Translations under genes and position numbers: made by a program | The notes under the pieces: model-generated | Database searches by the model: none | What the model saw: only the letters and a program-made list of their open reading frames with translations | Told to the model about the DNA's origin: nothing | Source: Salinibacillus kushneri | Lineage (GTDB): Bacteria; Bacillota; Bacilli; Bacillales; Alkalibacillaceae | Assembly: GCF_900111405.1 (NCBI RefSeq) | Contig: NZ_FOHJ01000014.1 | Span: 1-64,000 of the forward strand | Direction: 5' to 3' | DNA length: 64,000 bases | Shown: piece after piece, positions 1 to 9,076 of the stretch | How positions within the stretch are numbered: the stretch's first letter is position 1 | Layout: each line of letters starts with the position of its first letter

Positions 1-43
1 ACACGTGCAGCTGACGGATACTAATCAATCGAGGACTTAACTT
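1..43 (+). rRNA. 23S rRNA, 3' end (partial)
   Basis: The window opens inside the last bases of a 23S rRNA gene. The stretch from ACACGTGCAGCTGACGGATA to GAGGACTTAA matches the conserved Bacillus 23S 3' terminus. Most of the gene lies upstream of the window. The exact mature end (about 41-43) is estimated from the typical Bacillus end and is followed by spacer and 5S, as expected for a 16S-23S-5S operon. Confidence 0.9.
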
Positions 44-225
44 ATACGAAAAGCAGAGGCGACTGATCAGGTCCGACCGCATAAGCAGAATGCACAGAGT
101 GGATTGTGCTTAGGACGGCTTGGACCTAGGAGCCGGAGCTAGACAGCGAAAAACGCACTGATCATTCCGATTGCCTTTCTTATCTAGTTTTGAAGGTGCT
201 ATATAAGCATTACAAAAGAATCAAA
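44..225 (+). other. 23S-5S internal transcribed spacer
   Basis: This spacer of about 180 bases holds no tRNA. Its first part (about 50-155) is GC-richer and can fold imperfectly: AGGTCC near 69 can pair with GGACCT near 122, enclosing a GCACA/TGTGC hairpin around 92-111. The last part (about 165-225) is AT-rich and resembles the usual Bacillaceae sequence leading into 5S. A role in rRNA processing is an inference. Confidence 0.5.
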
Positions 226-342
226 GTCCAGTGGCGATGGCGGAGAGGTCACACCTGTTTCCATTCCGAACACAGTAGTTAAGCTCTCCAGCGCCGATGG
301 TAGTTGGGGTCCTTCCCCTGCGAGAGTAGGACGCTGCTGGGC
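226..342 (+). rRNA. rrf: 5S rRNA
   Basis: This is a complete 5S rRNA of about 117 bases. Conserved parts are visible: GAGAGGTCACACCTGTTTCC, CCGAACACAGTAGTTAAGCT, and the 3' part GAGAGTAGGACGCTGCTGGG. The two ends pair as helix I (GTCCAG at 226-231 with CTGGGC at 337-342), which sets the boundaries. It follows the 23S gene and is followed at once by a terminator, so it is the last gene of this rRNA operon. Confidence 0.95.
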
Positions 343-344
343 AA

Positions 345-380
345 AAAGCCAAGAAGAGATTTCTTCTTGGCTTTTTTTTC
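345..380 (+). terminator. Rho-independent terminator of the rRNA operon
   Basis: There is a perfect 11-bp stem, AAGCCAAGAAG (346-356) with CTTCTTGGCTT (363-373), a 6-base loop and a run of T to 379. It sits three bases after 5S and ends the rRNA transcript. Confidence 0.95.
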
Positions 381-522
381 GTTATAATACTATTTAAATA
401 GATAATGTTAACTAACATCTCAGATATTTCAGTTGAATAATATATATACAGGGACAAGATAAAGTAAAAATAATTTTTTGCTGCTGATTGTTGTAAAAAA
501 GCTGAAATAAGGGGAGAAGGTT

Positions 523-1215
523 ATGTTTGAAACGGTATTAGGTGAACATTTCGAGCTTATGACATTCCGGTTAATATTAGCTGCATGTTTATGTGGGATT
601 ATAGGGTTTGAGCGGGAGATAAAGAATCATTCAGCTGGCTTCCGTACACATATATTGGTTGGTGTAAGTGCATGTTTAATGATGCTATTGTCCCTTTATG
701 GGTTTGAACAATATTTGGATAAGTTTGAGACCATTCGCTTTGATCCGGCTCGTATTCCATCTTATGTCATTAGTGGAATTGGTTTTTTAGGAGCTGGAAC
801 AATTATGGTTCATGGAATGACAATTAGAGGGCTTACGACAGCAGCTTCTATTTGGACAGTGGCTGGATTGGGGTTAGTTATCGGAGCCGGAATGTATGGA
901 CCAGCTTTACTCACTACCATTGTTGTTTTGTTAAGTCTCATTTTTTTAAACCAGTTTGAAAACCGTTTAGCAAAGAATAAAAAGAGTGACAGAAAAATTC
1001 GTCTCATTTTAAATCAAGAGGCTAAGTTAAACAACTTATTAAAAATCTTTGATGATTTTCATTTACGAATTAAAAGGGTTGAAGTGAATCATAAGGATAA
1101 TGACGAACGGTTTTTAATGGTTGAACTGGAAAAGGGGCAACAGTTTGACAGGAATCATCTTCTGGATTATTTAACCAAAGTTAAAAATGTTACGTATATT
1201 TATGATAAACATTAG
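523..1215 (+). CDS. MgtC/SapB-family membrane protein
   Basis: This 230-residue membrane protein has four or more hydrophobic segments in its first 145 residues (about 15-30, 44-61, 81-96 and 107-145). They carry the family signatures GFERE near residue 28, GIGFLGAGTI near 85 and GLTTAASIW near 103. The last 80 residues are charged and soluble, like the small C-terminal domain of longer MgtC proteins. Family members are linked to Mg2+ homeostasis or inhibition of F-type ATP synthase in pathogens; the substrate here is unknown. The start follows GGGGAGAAGG. The gene stands alone between the rRNA operon and the ctsR operon, a place where B. subtilis has no such gene as I recall. Confidence 0.85.
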   Translation: MFETVLGEHFELMTFRLILAACLCGIIGFEREIKNHSAGFRTHILVGVSACLMMLLSLYGFEQYLDKFETIRFDPARIPSYVISGIGFLGAGTIMVHGMTIRGLTTAASIWTVAGLGLVIGAGMYGPALLTTIVVLLSLIFLNQFENRLAKNKKSDRKIRLILNQEAKLNNLLKIFDDFHLRIKRVEVNHKDNDERFLMVELEKGQQFDRNHLLDYLTKVKNVTYIYDKH

Positions 1216-1227
1216 GGCTCACTAAAT

Positions 1228-1267
1228 TTATAAGGTTAGATTTTGCTGCTAACGGATAACCTTATAA
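1228..1267 (+). terminator. Inverted repeat after the MgtC gene, possible terminator
   Basis: An 11-bp perfect stem (1228-1238 with 1257-1267, arms built on ATAAGGTTA and TAACCTTAT) encloses an 18-base loop just downstream of the stop codon. No clear T-run follows, so termination is plausible but unproven. Confidence 0.4.
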
Positions 1268-1316
1268 TATAGTCTGTTCTTTGATGTCGTTTGTTGTATT
1301 TTAGGATACATATTAT

Positions 1317-1344
1317 TTGCATGGAGCGATAATTTGAGTATAAT
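1317..1344 (+). promoter_or_regulatory. Sigma-A-type promoter of the ctsR operon
   Basis: TTGCAT (1317-1322), a 16-base spacer and a perfect TATAAT (1339-1344) lie 67 bases before the ctsR start. The CtsR repeats begin 8 bases after the -10 box, so a bound repressor would cover the start of transcription. Confidence 0.75.
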
Positions 1345-1352
1345 GAAAATAA

Positions 1353-1375
1353 AGTCAAAGATAGTCAAAGTCAAA
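1353..1375 (+). promoter_or_regulatory. CtsR operator with three repeats
   Basis: AGTCAAA at 1353-1359 and AGTCAAA at 1363-1369 are separated by three bases. This is the known CtsR heptad direct repeat (consensus GGTCAAA-NAN-GGTCAAA). A third partial unit, GTCAAA, follows directly at 1370-1375. The position over the transcription start fits autorepression by CtsR, relieved on heat or protein stress. Confidence 0.85.
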
Positions 1376-1410
1376 CAGGATGGGTGTTAAATAGTTAAGG
1401 AGGAGGGAAG

Positions 1411-1875
1411 ATGCGGAATATATCCGACATCATTGAAAATTATTTAAAGGAAGTTTTAAATTCTAGTCATAGAAATGCAATTGAAATCAAGCGAAGTGAA
1501 ATTGCAGATCGTTTTCAATGTGTACCTTCTCAAATTAATTATGTTATCAATACAAGGTTTACAATTGAAAAAGGATATATAGTGGAAAGTAAGCGAGGTG
1601 GCGGAGGATATATACGAATTATAAGGGTTAAGCCACAAAGTAAGGTCGAATTAATTGAACAAATAAAAAAACTTGCTCAACCTCAAATTACACAACAAGC
1701 TAGTGTAGATATTATTGAGCGTCTCCTGGAAGAAGGGATTATCACAGAACGGGAGGCAAAGTTAATGCTTAGTGCACTAGATCGTAATGTCATTTCGATT
1801 CAGCTACCTGCAAGAGATGAACTAAGATCTAAAATCCTGGTAGCCATGCTTGAGGTTCTAACATATAGAATGTAA
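1411..1875 (+). CDS. ctsR: CtsR, transcriptional repressor of class III stress genes
   Basis: This 154-residue repressor represses clp genes by binding tandem heptad repeats and is inactivated by heat. The N-terminal half is a winged helix-turn-helix; the wing carries the glycine-rich tip SKRGGGGYIRI (residues 60-70), including the Arg and Gly residues known as the thermosensor in B. subtilis. The C-terminal half is the dimerisation domain. Length matches the family. The start follows AAGGAGGAGG. It is the first gene of ctsR-mcsA-mcsB-clpC, and CtsR boxes lie just upstream, so it controls itself and the operon. Confidence 0.97.
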   Translation: MRNISDIIENYLKEVLNSSHRNAIEIKRSEIADRFQCVPSQINYVINTRFTIEKGYIVESKRGGGGYIRIIRVKPQSKVELIEQIKKLAQPQITQQASVDIIERLLEEGIITEREAKLMLSALDRNVISIQLPARDELRSKILVAMLEVLTYRM

Positions 1876-1890
1876 GGGAGGTTGACCCAT

Positions 1891-2439
1891 ATGGAATGTC
1901 AAGAATGCCAAAAAAGACCAGCTACTGTTCACTTTAGTCAGGTTGTAAATGGAGAAAAAAGTGAAGTTCATTTATGTGAATACTGTGCCCAGGAAAAAGG
2001 GTATATGGATCAATATAATCAAAATTTTTCATTTCAGGACCTATTATCAGGTTTATTTAATTTTGATTCGGGAACTTCATTTAAAGAAAGCCAAAGCTCG
2101 TCTTATCAAAGGCAGAATGCATTGCAGTGTGATAAATGTGGTATGACTTATGAAGAGTTTAAAAGCCTTGGAAAGTTTGGATGTGAACACTGTTATGAAA
2201 CCTTTGATCAACATTTAAATCCGATATTTAGAAGAGTGCATAGTGGAAATACCACACATAACGGGAAAATCCCAAAACGTGTGGGAGGCAATCTTCACCT
2301 AAAACGAAATCTTCAGCAATACCGTCTGGAGTTGCAAAAATTGGTTGAGAAGGAACAATTTGAAGAGGCGGCAAAAATGCGGGATCAGATTCGGGAATTA
2401 GAAAAGCAATTAAGCGAAGACAAGGGCGGTGATGCATAA
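1891..2439 (+). CDS. mcsA: McsA, zinc-binding activator of the arginine kinase McsB
   Basis: This 182-residue protein has four CxxC pairs, in [24 protein letters not shown] and CEHCYETF, typical of the two McsA zinc fingers. Its C-terminal UVR-like helical hairpin ([19 protein letters not shown], about residues 150-168) is the ClpC/McsB contact region. I chose ATG 1891 over the in-frame TTG at 1882 because GGAGG (1878-1882) overlaps that codon and lies 8 bases from the ATG. McsA stimulates McsB and modulates CtsR. Its stop overlaps the mcsB start (TAATG), implying translational coupling. Confidence 0.95.
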   Translation: MECQECQKRPATVHFSQVVNGEKSEVHLCEYCAQEKGYMDQYNQNFSFQDLLSGLFNFDSGTSFKESQSSSYQRQNALQCDKCGMTYEEFKSLGKFGCEHCYETFDQHLNPIFRRVHSGNTTHNGKIPKRVGGNLHLKRNLQQYRLELQKLVEKEQFEEAAKMRDQIRELEKQLSEDKGGDA

Positions 2440-3506
2440 TGTCTTTACAGCAATTTATCAGTAAAGCAGTAAGTCCTTGGTTAAAGGAAGAAGCAGAAGA
2501 TAGTGATATTGTTCTTAGTAGTCGAATTCGCTTAGCTAGAAATTTTAAAGAATATCCTTTTCCAATCGTTGCAGATTCGGATAAATTAAAAAAGGTTTTG
2601 GAAGTCTTTGAAGACCACTTTGAAAATCAATCGATAGGAAAAGATGCAAAATTAGAGCTTATTCGTATGACGGATCTAGAACCAATTGAGAAACGGGTAC
2701 TAGTTGAAAAACATCTCATCAGTCCCCAATTAACCGAACATAATGATGCTGGAGCAGCGTTAATCTCACAAAACGAACAAGTTTCCATTATGCTCAATGA
2801 AGAGGATCATATCCGTATCCAGCTTTATTATCCTGGACTTCAATTGGAAAATGCCTTGGACTATGCGTCTAAAATAGATGATTGGCTGGAAGAAAAAATA
2901 AATTACGCCTTTGATAGAGATCGTGGATATCTAACCAGTTGTCCAACTAATGTTGGAACTGGTATGAGGGCTTCGGTAATGATGCATTTACCTGCTCTTG
3001 TCATTACACAACAAATTAATCGAATGATTCCAGCTATTAACCAGCTCGGTCTAGTCGTACGTGGAATATATGGAGAGGGCAGTGAAGCTTTAGGTAACTT
3101 GTTTCAAATTTCAAATCAAATTACTTTAGGCAAATCCGAAGAAGATATTGTAGAAGACTTGAAAAGTGTTGTAAAACAATTGATTGAACAAGAGCGCTAT
3201 GCTCGCCGGCGTTTAATGAGTAATTCCAGTATTCAATTAGAAGATAAAGTTTTTCGTTCTTATGGAATATTATCCAATAGTCGTATTATAGAATCTAAGG
3301 AAGCAGCAAATTGTTTATCAGATGTACGACTTGGTATTGACTTAGGACTGATTCAAAACATTTCCAAAACCATATTAAATGAGCTAACCATCTTAACCCA
3401 GCCAGGCTTCTTGCAGCAATATGCGAAAAAGCCATTAAAAGCGGAGGAAAGAGATGTAAGAAGAGCTGCATTAATAAGAGAACGACTTCATTTAGAAAAG
3501 ATGTAA
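2439..3506 (+). CDS. mcsB: McsB, protein-arginine kinase
   Basis: This 355-residue phosphagen-kinase-fold enzyme phosphorylates arginine residues and so marks proteins for ClpC-ClpP. The nucleotide-binding motif SSRIRLARN lies at residues 27-35. The catalytic region with [14 protein letters not shown] places the conserved Cys at about residue 168, and RGIYGEGSE follows. RDVRRA near the C terminus fits the RDxxRA motif of the phospho-arginine allosteric pocket. Length and order match B. subtilis. The start codon overlaps the mcsA stop by one base. Confidence 0.97.
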   Translation: MSLQQFISKAVSPWLKEEAEDSDIVLSSRIRLARNFKEYPFPIVADSDKLKKVLEVFEDHFENQSIGKDAKLELIRMTDLEPIEKRVLVEKHLISPQLTEHNDAGAALISQNEQVSIMLNEEDHIRIQLYYPGLQLENALDYASKIDDWLEEKINYAFDRDRGYLTSCPTNVGTGMRASVMMHLPALVITQQINRMIPAINQLGLVVRGIYGEGSEALGNLFQISNQITLGKSEEDIVEDLKSVVKQLIEQERYARRRLMSNSSIQLEDKVFRSYGILSNSRIIESKEAANCLSDVRLGIDLGLIQNISKTILNELTILTQPGFLQQYAKKPLKAEERDVRRAALIRERLHLEKM

Positions 3507-3521
3507 GGAGGGAACGTTTAT

Positions 3522-5954
3522 ATGATGTTTGGCCGATTTACGGAAAGAGCACAAAAGGTACTGGCTCTTGCGCAGGAAGAGGCGGTGCGCTTAGGGCATA
3601 ACAATATTGGTACAGAGCATATTTTACTGGGGTTAGTAACCGAAGGAGAAGGAATAGCTGCTAAGGCTTTAACAACTCTAAATGTGGCCCCGGATAAGAT
3701 TCAGCAGGAAGTTGAGCAATTAATTGGGAAAGGTGAAAAAGTCAATCAAACGATTCACTATACTCCACGGGCCAAGAAAGTTATTGAACTCTCAATGGAT
3801 GAGGCGCGAAAGCTTGGTCATTCCTATGTAGGAACTGAACACATTCTCCTTGGTCTTATTCGTGAAGGAGAAGGTGTCGCGGCTCGTGTTTTAAATAACT
3901 TAGGTGTAAGTTTAAATAAAGCTCGTCAACAAGTACTACAACTCTTGGGCAGTAATGAATCAACATCCAGTCAACGTGGTGGAGTTGGACGTCAATCTTC
4001 AAATGCGAATACTCCAACATTAGATTCACTGGCACGTGACCTGACTGCTATTGCAAAAGAAGATCATATTGACCCGGTTATTGGTAGAAGCGAAGAAATT
4101 CAGCGGGTTATTCAGGTTCTCTGTCGTCGAACCAAAAACAACCCTGTTTTAATTGGGGAACCTGGTGTAGGTAAAACGGCTATTGCTGAAGGTTTAGCTC
4201 AACAAATTGTCAATAATGAAATCCCGGAAATTTTACGTGATAAACGTGTTATGACGCTCGATATGGGTACGGTTGTAGCAGGTACTAAATATCGTGGTGA
4301 GTTTGAAGACCGATTGAAGAAGGTCATGGAAGAAATTCGCCAAGCTGGAAATATCATTTTGTTTATCGATGAACTTCACACACTTATTGGTGCAGGTGGG
4401 GCAGAAGGTGCGATTGATGCGTCCAATATTTTAAAACCTGCTTTAGCTAGAGGAGAGCTTCAATGTATTGGTGCTACAACATTAGATGAGTATCGAAAAT
4501 ATATTGAAAAAGATGCAGCACTGGAGCGTCGTTTTCAACCGATTCAAGTAGATGAGCCAACAAATGAAGAATCCATTCAAATATTACAAGGGTTAAGAGA
4601 CCGCTATGAAGCACACCATCGTGTTTCCATTACAGATGAAGCGATTGAAGCGGCTGTAAGGTTTTCTGACCGTTATATTACGGACCGTTATTTACCGGAT
4701 AAAGCTATCGATTTAATTGATGAGGCAGCATCTAAAGTACGTCTTCGTTCCTATACAGCTCCACCTGATTTAAAAGAGCTGGAGCAAAAGCTTGAGGAAG
4801 TAAGAAAGGAAAAGGATGCAGCTGTGCAAAGTCAGGAATTTGAAAAAGCGGCATCCTTAAGAGATAATGAGCAGCGCCTTCGTGAACAAGTTGAAAAAAC
4901 ACAAAGTGAGTGGAAGGAAAAGCAAGGTCAGGAAAATTCCGAGGTTCATCTGGAAGATATCGCAGGAGTTGTTTCCACGTGGACTGGTGTTCCCGTATCA
5001 AGGCTTGCTAAGGATGAGAGTGAACGACTTCTTAATTTGGAAGAAACATTACATGATCGTGTAATTGGCCAGGATGAAGCCGTTAAGGCCATTTCCAAAG
5101 CAATTCGTCGTGCTAGGGCAGGTTTGAAGGATCCAAAACGACCAATCGGTTCCTTTATCTTTCTGGGACCTACTGGAGTTGGAAAAACAGAACTTGCACG
5201 TGCCTTAGCTACATCAATGTTTGGTGATGAGGACGCGATGATTCGAATAGACATGTCTGAGTATATGGAGAAGCACTCAACCTCCCGTCTAGTTGGATCT
5301 CCTCCAGGATATGTCGGCTATGAAGAAGGAGGACAATTAACAGAAAAGGTTCGTACTAAGCCTTATTCAGTTGTTCTTTTAGATGAAATTGAAAAAGCAC
5401 ATCCAGAAGTGTTTAATATGCTCCTGCAAGTTTTAGAAGATGGTCGTTTAACTGATTCTAAAGGACGTACTGTGGATTTCCGTAATACGGTGCTTATTAT
5501 GACATCCAATGTAGGAGCTCAGGAGCTGCGCAGAAATAAATATGTAGGATTCACTTTAGGAGATGAAGAGCAGGACTTCCAAAATATGAAATCTAAGGTA
5601 ATGGAAGAACTGAAGAAAGCATTCCGACCAGAATTCTTGAACCGTATTGATGAGACCATCGTCTTCCATTCTCTTGAGAAGAAGCATCTAAAAGAAATTG
5701 TTACCTTGATGATTGAACAGTTAAGAAAACGTCTTGTAGATCAGGAAATCGACTTTGATGTTACAGATAAGGCAGTAGAAAAAATTTCAGATGAAGGTAT
5801 AGACCTTGAATATGGTGCTCGCCCACTACGAAGATCGATTCAAAAAAATATTGAAGACCTGCTATCTGAAGAAGTTCTTAAAGGGAATGTTAAAAAAGGT
5901 GAAAAAGTAACCATTGATGTGAATGATAATGGAGAAATCATGGTAAGAGCGTAG
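3522..5954 (+). CDS. clpC: ClpC, AAA+ unfoldase of the ClpCP protease
   Basis: This 810-residue Hsp100 protein unfolds substrates, including arginine-phosphorylated proteins, for ClpP. It has two Clp-N repeats (about 1-145, each with GTEHILLGL), a first AAA module with Walker A GEPGVGKT near residue 212, a middle coiled coil with a UVR-like part (about 415-455) where adaptors MecA and McsB bind, and a second AAA module with Walker A GPTGVGKT near residue 549. AAGGAGGG precedes two adjacent ATGs (3522, 3525). It is the last gene of the CtsR operon, and a terminator follows. Confidence 0.97.
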   Translation: MMFGRFTERAQKVLALAQEEAVRLGHNNIGTEHILLGLVTEGEGIAAKALTTLNVAPDKIQQEVEQLIGKGEKVNQTIHYTPRAKKVIELSMDEARKLGHSYVGTEHILLGLIREGEGVAARVLNNLGVSLNKARQQVLQLLGSNESTSSQRGGVGRQSSNANTPTLDSLARDLTAIAKEDHIDPVIGRSEEIQRVIQVLCRRTKNNPVLIGEPGVGKTAIAEGLAQQIVNNEIPEILRDKRVMTLDMGTVVAGTKYRGEFEDRLKKVMEEIRQAGNIILFIDELHTLIGAGGAEGAIDASNILKPALARGELQCIGATTLDEYRKYIEKDAALERRFQPIQVDEPTNEESIQILQGLRDRYEAHHRVSITDEAIEAAVRFSDRYITDRYLPDKAIDLIDEAASKVRLRSYTAPPDLKELEQKLEEVRKEKDAAVQSQEFEKAASLRDNEQRLREQVEKTQSEWKEKQGQENSEVHLEDIAGVVSTWTGVPVSRLAKDESERLLNLEETLHDRVIGQDEAVKAISKAIRRARAGLKDPKRPIGSFIFLGPTGVGKTELARALATSMFGDEDAMIRIDMSEYMEKHSTSRLVGSPPGYVGYEEGGQLTEKVRTKPYSVVLLDEIEKAHPEVFNMLLQVLEDGRLTDSKGRTVDFRNTVLIMTSNVGAQELRRNKYVGFTLGDEEQDFQNMKSKVMEELKKAFRPEFLNRIDETIVFHSLEKKHLKEIVTLMIEQLRKRLVDQEIDFDVTDKAVEKISDEGIDLEYGARPLRRSIQKNIEDLLSEEVLKGNVKKGEKVTIDVNDNGEIMVRA

Positions 5955-5989
5955 ACCTCACAAAAATAAAATGGAAAAAGATAGTAAAA

Positions 5990-6029
5990 TAAAAATATCG
6001 GAGGGTGCTGTCCTTCCGATATTTTTTTA
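5990..6029 (+). terminator. Terminator after clpC
   Basis: AAATATCGGA before and TCCGATATTT after a short loop form a stem (about 5993-6003 with 6014-6024), followed by a T-run. It separates the stress operon from radA. Confidence 0.85.
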
Positions 6030-6128
6030 TACTATCATTAGTGATGTTCATATATTTGTCACAAAAATGTGCAACGAAAAACAAGTTTCATTCGTATATA
6101 TTGGTGAAGGTAAAAAAGGAAGGTTATT

Positions 6129-7499
6129 ATGGCTAAAACAAAAGTGAAATTTGTTTGTCAGGAGTGTGGATATGAATCACCCAAATGGATGGGAAAATGT
6201 CCAGCCTGTCAAGCATGGAATACATTAGTAGAAGAAAAGGAAGTAACAAAGACTCGACATGTTAGTACGGGCGGTTCACAGAAGGCGAGTAAGCCCGAAA
6301 GGATTACAGGCATTACCATTCAGGAAGAAGAACGTATAATCACTAAGATGCCAGAATTTAACCGAGTGTTAGGTGGAGGAATTGTGCCTGGCTCGCTCGT
6401 TTTAATCGGGGGAGATCCGGGTATAGGGAAGTCAACTCTCCTCTTGCAGATTTCCTCACAGCTCGCACAAAAAGGGTTGGATATTTTATATATATCTGGG
6501 GAAGAGTCCGTTCGCCAAACGAAGCTTCGGGCAGATCGACTGGAGATTAAATCTGATAACTTATATGTGATGGCTGAAACAAATTTACAGCAATTAGCGG
6601 ACGCCATCCATGATATGAAACCATCATTTGTAGTAGTAGACTCGATTCAAACCGTCTATCATAGTGAGATTACCTCAGCACCAGGTAGTGTTTCACAAGT
6701 AAGGGAATCTACGTCTGAACTCATGCGAATGGCCAAACAGAATGGTATTCCCATTTTTATCGTTGGCCACGTAACTAAGGAAGGGTCAATTGCTGGTCCT
6801 CGTTTACTGGAGCATATGGTAGATACGGTTTTATACTTTGAAGGAGAACGTCATCATACTTTTCGTATTGTACGAAGTGTCAAAAACCGTTTTGGCAGTA
6901 CTCATGAAATGGGCATTTTTGAAATGAAAGAAGAGGGTCTTCAGGAAGTATTCAATCCTTCAGAAATATTTTTGGAAGAGCGTTCAAGCGGAGTTGCCGG
7001 ATCGACGATTGTAGCATCGATGGAAGGGACCAGACCTGTCTTGGTTGAAATACAAGCTTTAATTTCCCCTACAAGCTTTGGAAACCCGCGAAGAATGGCC
7101 ACAGGATTAAGTCAAAACCGTGTACCTCTTTTAATGGCTGTATTGGAAAAAAGAGCAGGTTTGTTATTACAGAATCAGGATGCATATATTAAAGTCGCAG
7201 GTGGTATTAAGCTGGATGAACCTGCAATTGATTTAGCAATAGCTGTCAGTATTGCATCCAGTTTTAGAGATAAGCCAACAAAGCCCGATGATATTTTAAT
7301 TGGGGAGGTAGGATTAACCGGTGAAGTTCGGCGGGTGTCCCGTATCGAACAAAGAATTCAGGAAGCAGCTAAACTAGGGTTTAAACGGGCCATCATCCCT
7401 AATAATAATTTATCTAGCTGGAATCCTCCTGACTCGTTAGAAGTTGTTGGGGTTGATACGGTTCAGGATGCATTAAAAATTACATTAACTGAAACATAA
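6129..7499 (+). CDS. radA: RadA/Sms, DNA repair branch-migration ATPase
   Basis: This 456-residue RecA-related protein helps process recombination intermediates. An N-terminal C4 zinc finger (C10, C13, C24, C27) is followed by a RecA-like core with Walker [11 protein letters not shown] near residues 94-103. The RadA-specific KNRFG motif lies near 252, and a Lon-protease-like C-terminal domain lacks proteolytic function. Length is normal. In B. subtilis radA is followed by disA, and RadA is known to interact with DisA; here disA does not follow. AAGGAAGG precedes the ATG. Confidence 0.96.
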   Translation: MAKTKVKFVCQECGYESPKWMGKCPACQAWNTLVEEKEVTKTRHVSTGGSQKASKPERITGITIQEEERIITKMPEFNRVLGGGIVPGSLVLIGGDPGIGKSTLLLQISSQLAQKGLDILYISGEESVRQTKLRADRLEIKSDNLYVMAETNLQQLADAIHDMKPSFVVVDSIQTVYHSEITSAPGSVSQVRESTSELMRMAKQNGIPIFIVGHVTKEGSIAGPRLLEHMVDTVLYFEGERHHTFRIVRSVKNRFGSTHEMGIFEMKEEGLQEVFNPSEIFLEERSSGVAGSTIVASMEGTRPVLVEIQALISPTSFGNPRRMATGLSQNRVPLLMAVLEKRAGLLLQNQDAYIKVAGGIKLDEPAIDLAIAVSIASSFRDKPTKPDDILIGEVGLTGEVRRVSRIEQRIQEAAKLGFKRAIIPNNNLSSWNPPDSLEVVGVDTVQDALKITLTET

Positions 7500-7676
7500 A
7501 TGAAATGTTGTTTTTTGAATCTGGGACTTTAGGTTGAATATTACCATAGAACGCAGCATAGCGTATGTTTTTCATCAATTATCAAAAGTCATTTGAAGTC
7601 TATGTGGGAAGGCATTACAACAGGTTTCCTGTACATTTCTAGATGTAGTTGGAATAGGCTGAAATTCGTAATAAAT

Positions 7677-7705
7677 TTGACACATTGTAAAACTAGTGTT
7701 AAAAT
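7677..7705 (+). promoter_or_regulatory. Upstream promoter of yacL (P1)
   Basis: TTGACA (7677-7682), a 17-base spacer and TAAAAT (7700-7705) form a strong sigma-A-type promoter. The 11-base motif ACTAGTGTTAA covers 7692-7702, inside the spacer and -10 box. Confidence 0.7.
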
Positions 7706-7721
7706 TATCTGTTTATTATTT

Positions 7722-7750
7722 TTGACTAGTGTTAAGCGGCGTGATATAAT
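7722..7750 (+). promoter_or_regulatory. Downstream promoter of yacL (P2)
   Basis: TTGACT (7722-7727), a 17-base spacer and a perfect TATAAT (7745-7750) form a near-consensus sigma-A promoter. The same ACTAGTGTTAA motif as in P1 occurs at 7725-7735, overlapping the -35 box. Confidence 0.8.
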
Positions 7751-7755
7751 GAAAT

Positions 7756-7779
7756 CTACCAAATATTTGTATTTGGTAG
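7756..7779 (+). repeat. Perfect palindrome at the P2 transcription start
   Basis: CTACCAAATA (7756-7765) and TATTTGGTAG (7770-7779) are perfect inverted 10-base arms around TTTG. The palindrome begins about where P2 transcription should start, so it could be an operator or a 5'-terminal mRNA hairpin. Which of the two cannot be told from sequence. Confidence 0.6.
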
Positions 7780-7849
7780 TCCGTGCAATTATTTTTTACT
7801 TATTAATTTTGTATTTTTTGGTAACACTATATGTCAGGAGGTGAAATGG

Positions 7850-8947
7850 ATGCTGAAAAGAATTATTCAGCTCTTTATAATAGTAGCTGGAGGTACGATT
7901 GGATATTTATATGTCCCTGATTTTTTGGAACTGATGGGTCTTGATAGTCCATTATGGCTCTTATCGCCATATGTAGGTACGGTAATAGGTGCTATTATAT
8001 TATTTTTATCCACGTTTTGGTTGGTTGATTATATTGTAGGGTTTATCCGATGGGTTGAGGAGACATTAGTTAGAGTCCCTGTTACCGATTTGTTATTTGG
8101 CAGTATCGGCTTAATTATTGGCTTGATTATAGCAGTGCTTATAAATATTCCAATACAAGATATCGAAATTCAGCTCGTATCTCAGGTTATTCCCATTTTC
8201 TTAACGGTGATTTTAGGTTATTTAGGGTTTCAAGTTGGTTTTAAGAGAAGGAATGAATTTACCAATTTATTAGCAAATGCTAGAAAAGATAAACGTAAGA
8301 CTGGAGAAGGTAATGAAACTACTGATTCCTTTTTTAATATGAAACCAAAAATTTTAGATACCAGTGTTATTATTGATGGTCGTATAGCGGATATTTGTCA
8401 AACGAAATTTTTAGAAGGAACGATTGTCATACCTCAGTTTGTTTTAGAAGAATTGCAGCACATTGCGGATTCATCAGATGTATTAAAACGAAATAGAGGT
8501 AGACGTGGGTTAGATGTATTAAATCGCATGCAAAAAGATCTTCCTGTTGATGTACAAATTTATGAAGGTGACTTTGAAGATATTCAGGAAGTTGATAGTA
8601 AGCTTGTGAAACTAGCAAAAAACTTGCAGGGTATACTGGTTACAAACGACTTTAATTTAAATAAAGTTTGTGAGTTTCAAAATGTTGAAGTGTTAAATAT
8701 CAACGACCTTGCCAATGCGGTTAAACCTGTTGTTCTTCCAGGTGAAGAATTATCCGTTCATGTCATTAAAGATGGTAAGGAAGAAAAACAAGGTGTTGCT
8801 TACCTTGATGATGGTACGATGATTGTTGTGGAAGAGGGACGGAACTATATTGGAAAAACCATTGAAGTCATTGTGACAAGCGTCCTACAAACTTCTGCAG
8901 GCAGAATGATATTCGCTAAACCAAAATTACTTGAAAAAGCTTTGTAA
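7850..8947 (+). CDS. yacL: YacL-type membrane protein with PIN and TRAM domains
   Basis: This 365-residue protein has about four transmembrane segments in its first 135 residues. A PIN nuclease-like domain begins near residue 167 (KILDTSVIIDGRIADI, with acidic active-site residues), and a C-terminal TRAM RNA-binding domain ends the protein. The family is conserved in Gram-positives; an RNase activity is expected from the PIN fold but its target is unknown to me. I chose ATG 7850 because the upstream in-frame GTG (7841) overlaps the AGGAGGTG site and the N terminus MLKRIIQLF matches relatives. It has its own tandem promoters and a terminator. Confidence 0.9.
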   Translation: MLKRIIQLFIIVAGGTIGYLYVPDFLELMGLDSPLWLLSPYVGTVIGAIILFLSTFWLVDYIVGFIRWVEETLVRVPVTDLLFGSIGLIIGLIIAVLINIPIQDIEIQLVSQVIPIFLTVILGYLGFQVGFKRRNEFTNLLANARKDKRKTGEGNETTDSFFNMKPKILDTSVIIDGRIADICQTKFLEGTIVIPQFVLEELQHIADSSDVLKRNRGRRGLDVLNRMQKDLPVDVQIYEGDFEDIQEVDSKLVKLAKNLQGILVTNDFNLNKVCEFQNVEVLNINDLANAVKPVVLPGEELSVHVIKDGKEEKQGVAYLDDGTMIVVEEGRNYIGKTIEVIVTSVLQTSAGRMIFAKPKLLEKAL

Positions 8948-8973
8948 AAAGGGAATAATAAGAGAGGCGTATA

Positions 8974-9015
8974 CAAAAGTGATAACACTAAAGAATGTTA
9001 TCACTTTTGTTGTTT
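8974..9015 (+). terminator. Terminator after yacL
   Basis: A perfect 14-bp stem (CAAAAGTGATAACA, 8974-8987, with 8996-9009) encloses an 8-base loop and is followed by a T-rich stretch. It would end the yacL transcript before the isp gene. Confidence 0.8.
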
Positions 9016-9076
9016 AAAGACTCTCATCCCAGATACAATTAATTGCGAAAGAGCGTGAATAAAGGCGGTACATAAC

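Noticed and set aside
221-457. 78-codon minus-strand ORF over the 5S gene
   Set aside because: It is antisense to 5S rRNA and its terminator and has no coding features.
7593-7844. 83-codon plus-strand ORF between radA and yacL
   Set aside because: It spans both promoters and the start-site palindrome, has no ribosome-binding site and no family signature. The hydrophobic end is a by-product of AT-rich DNA.
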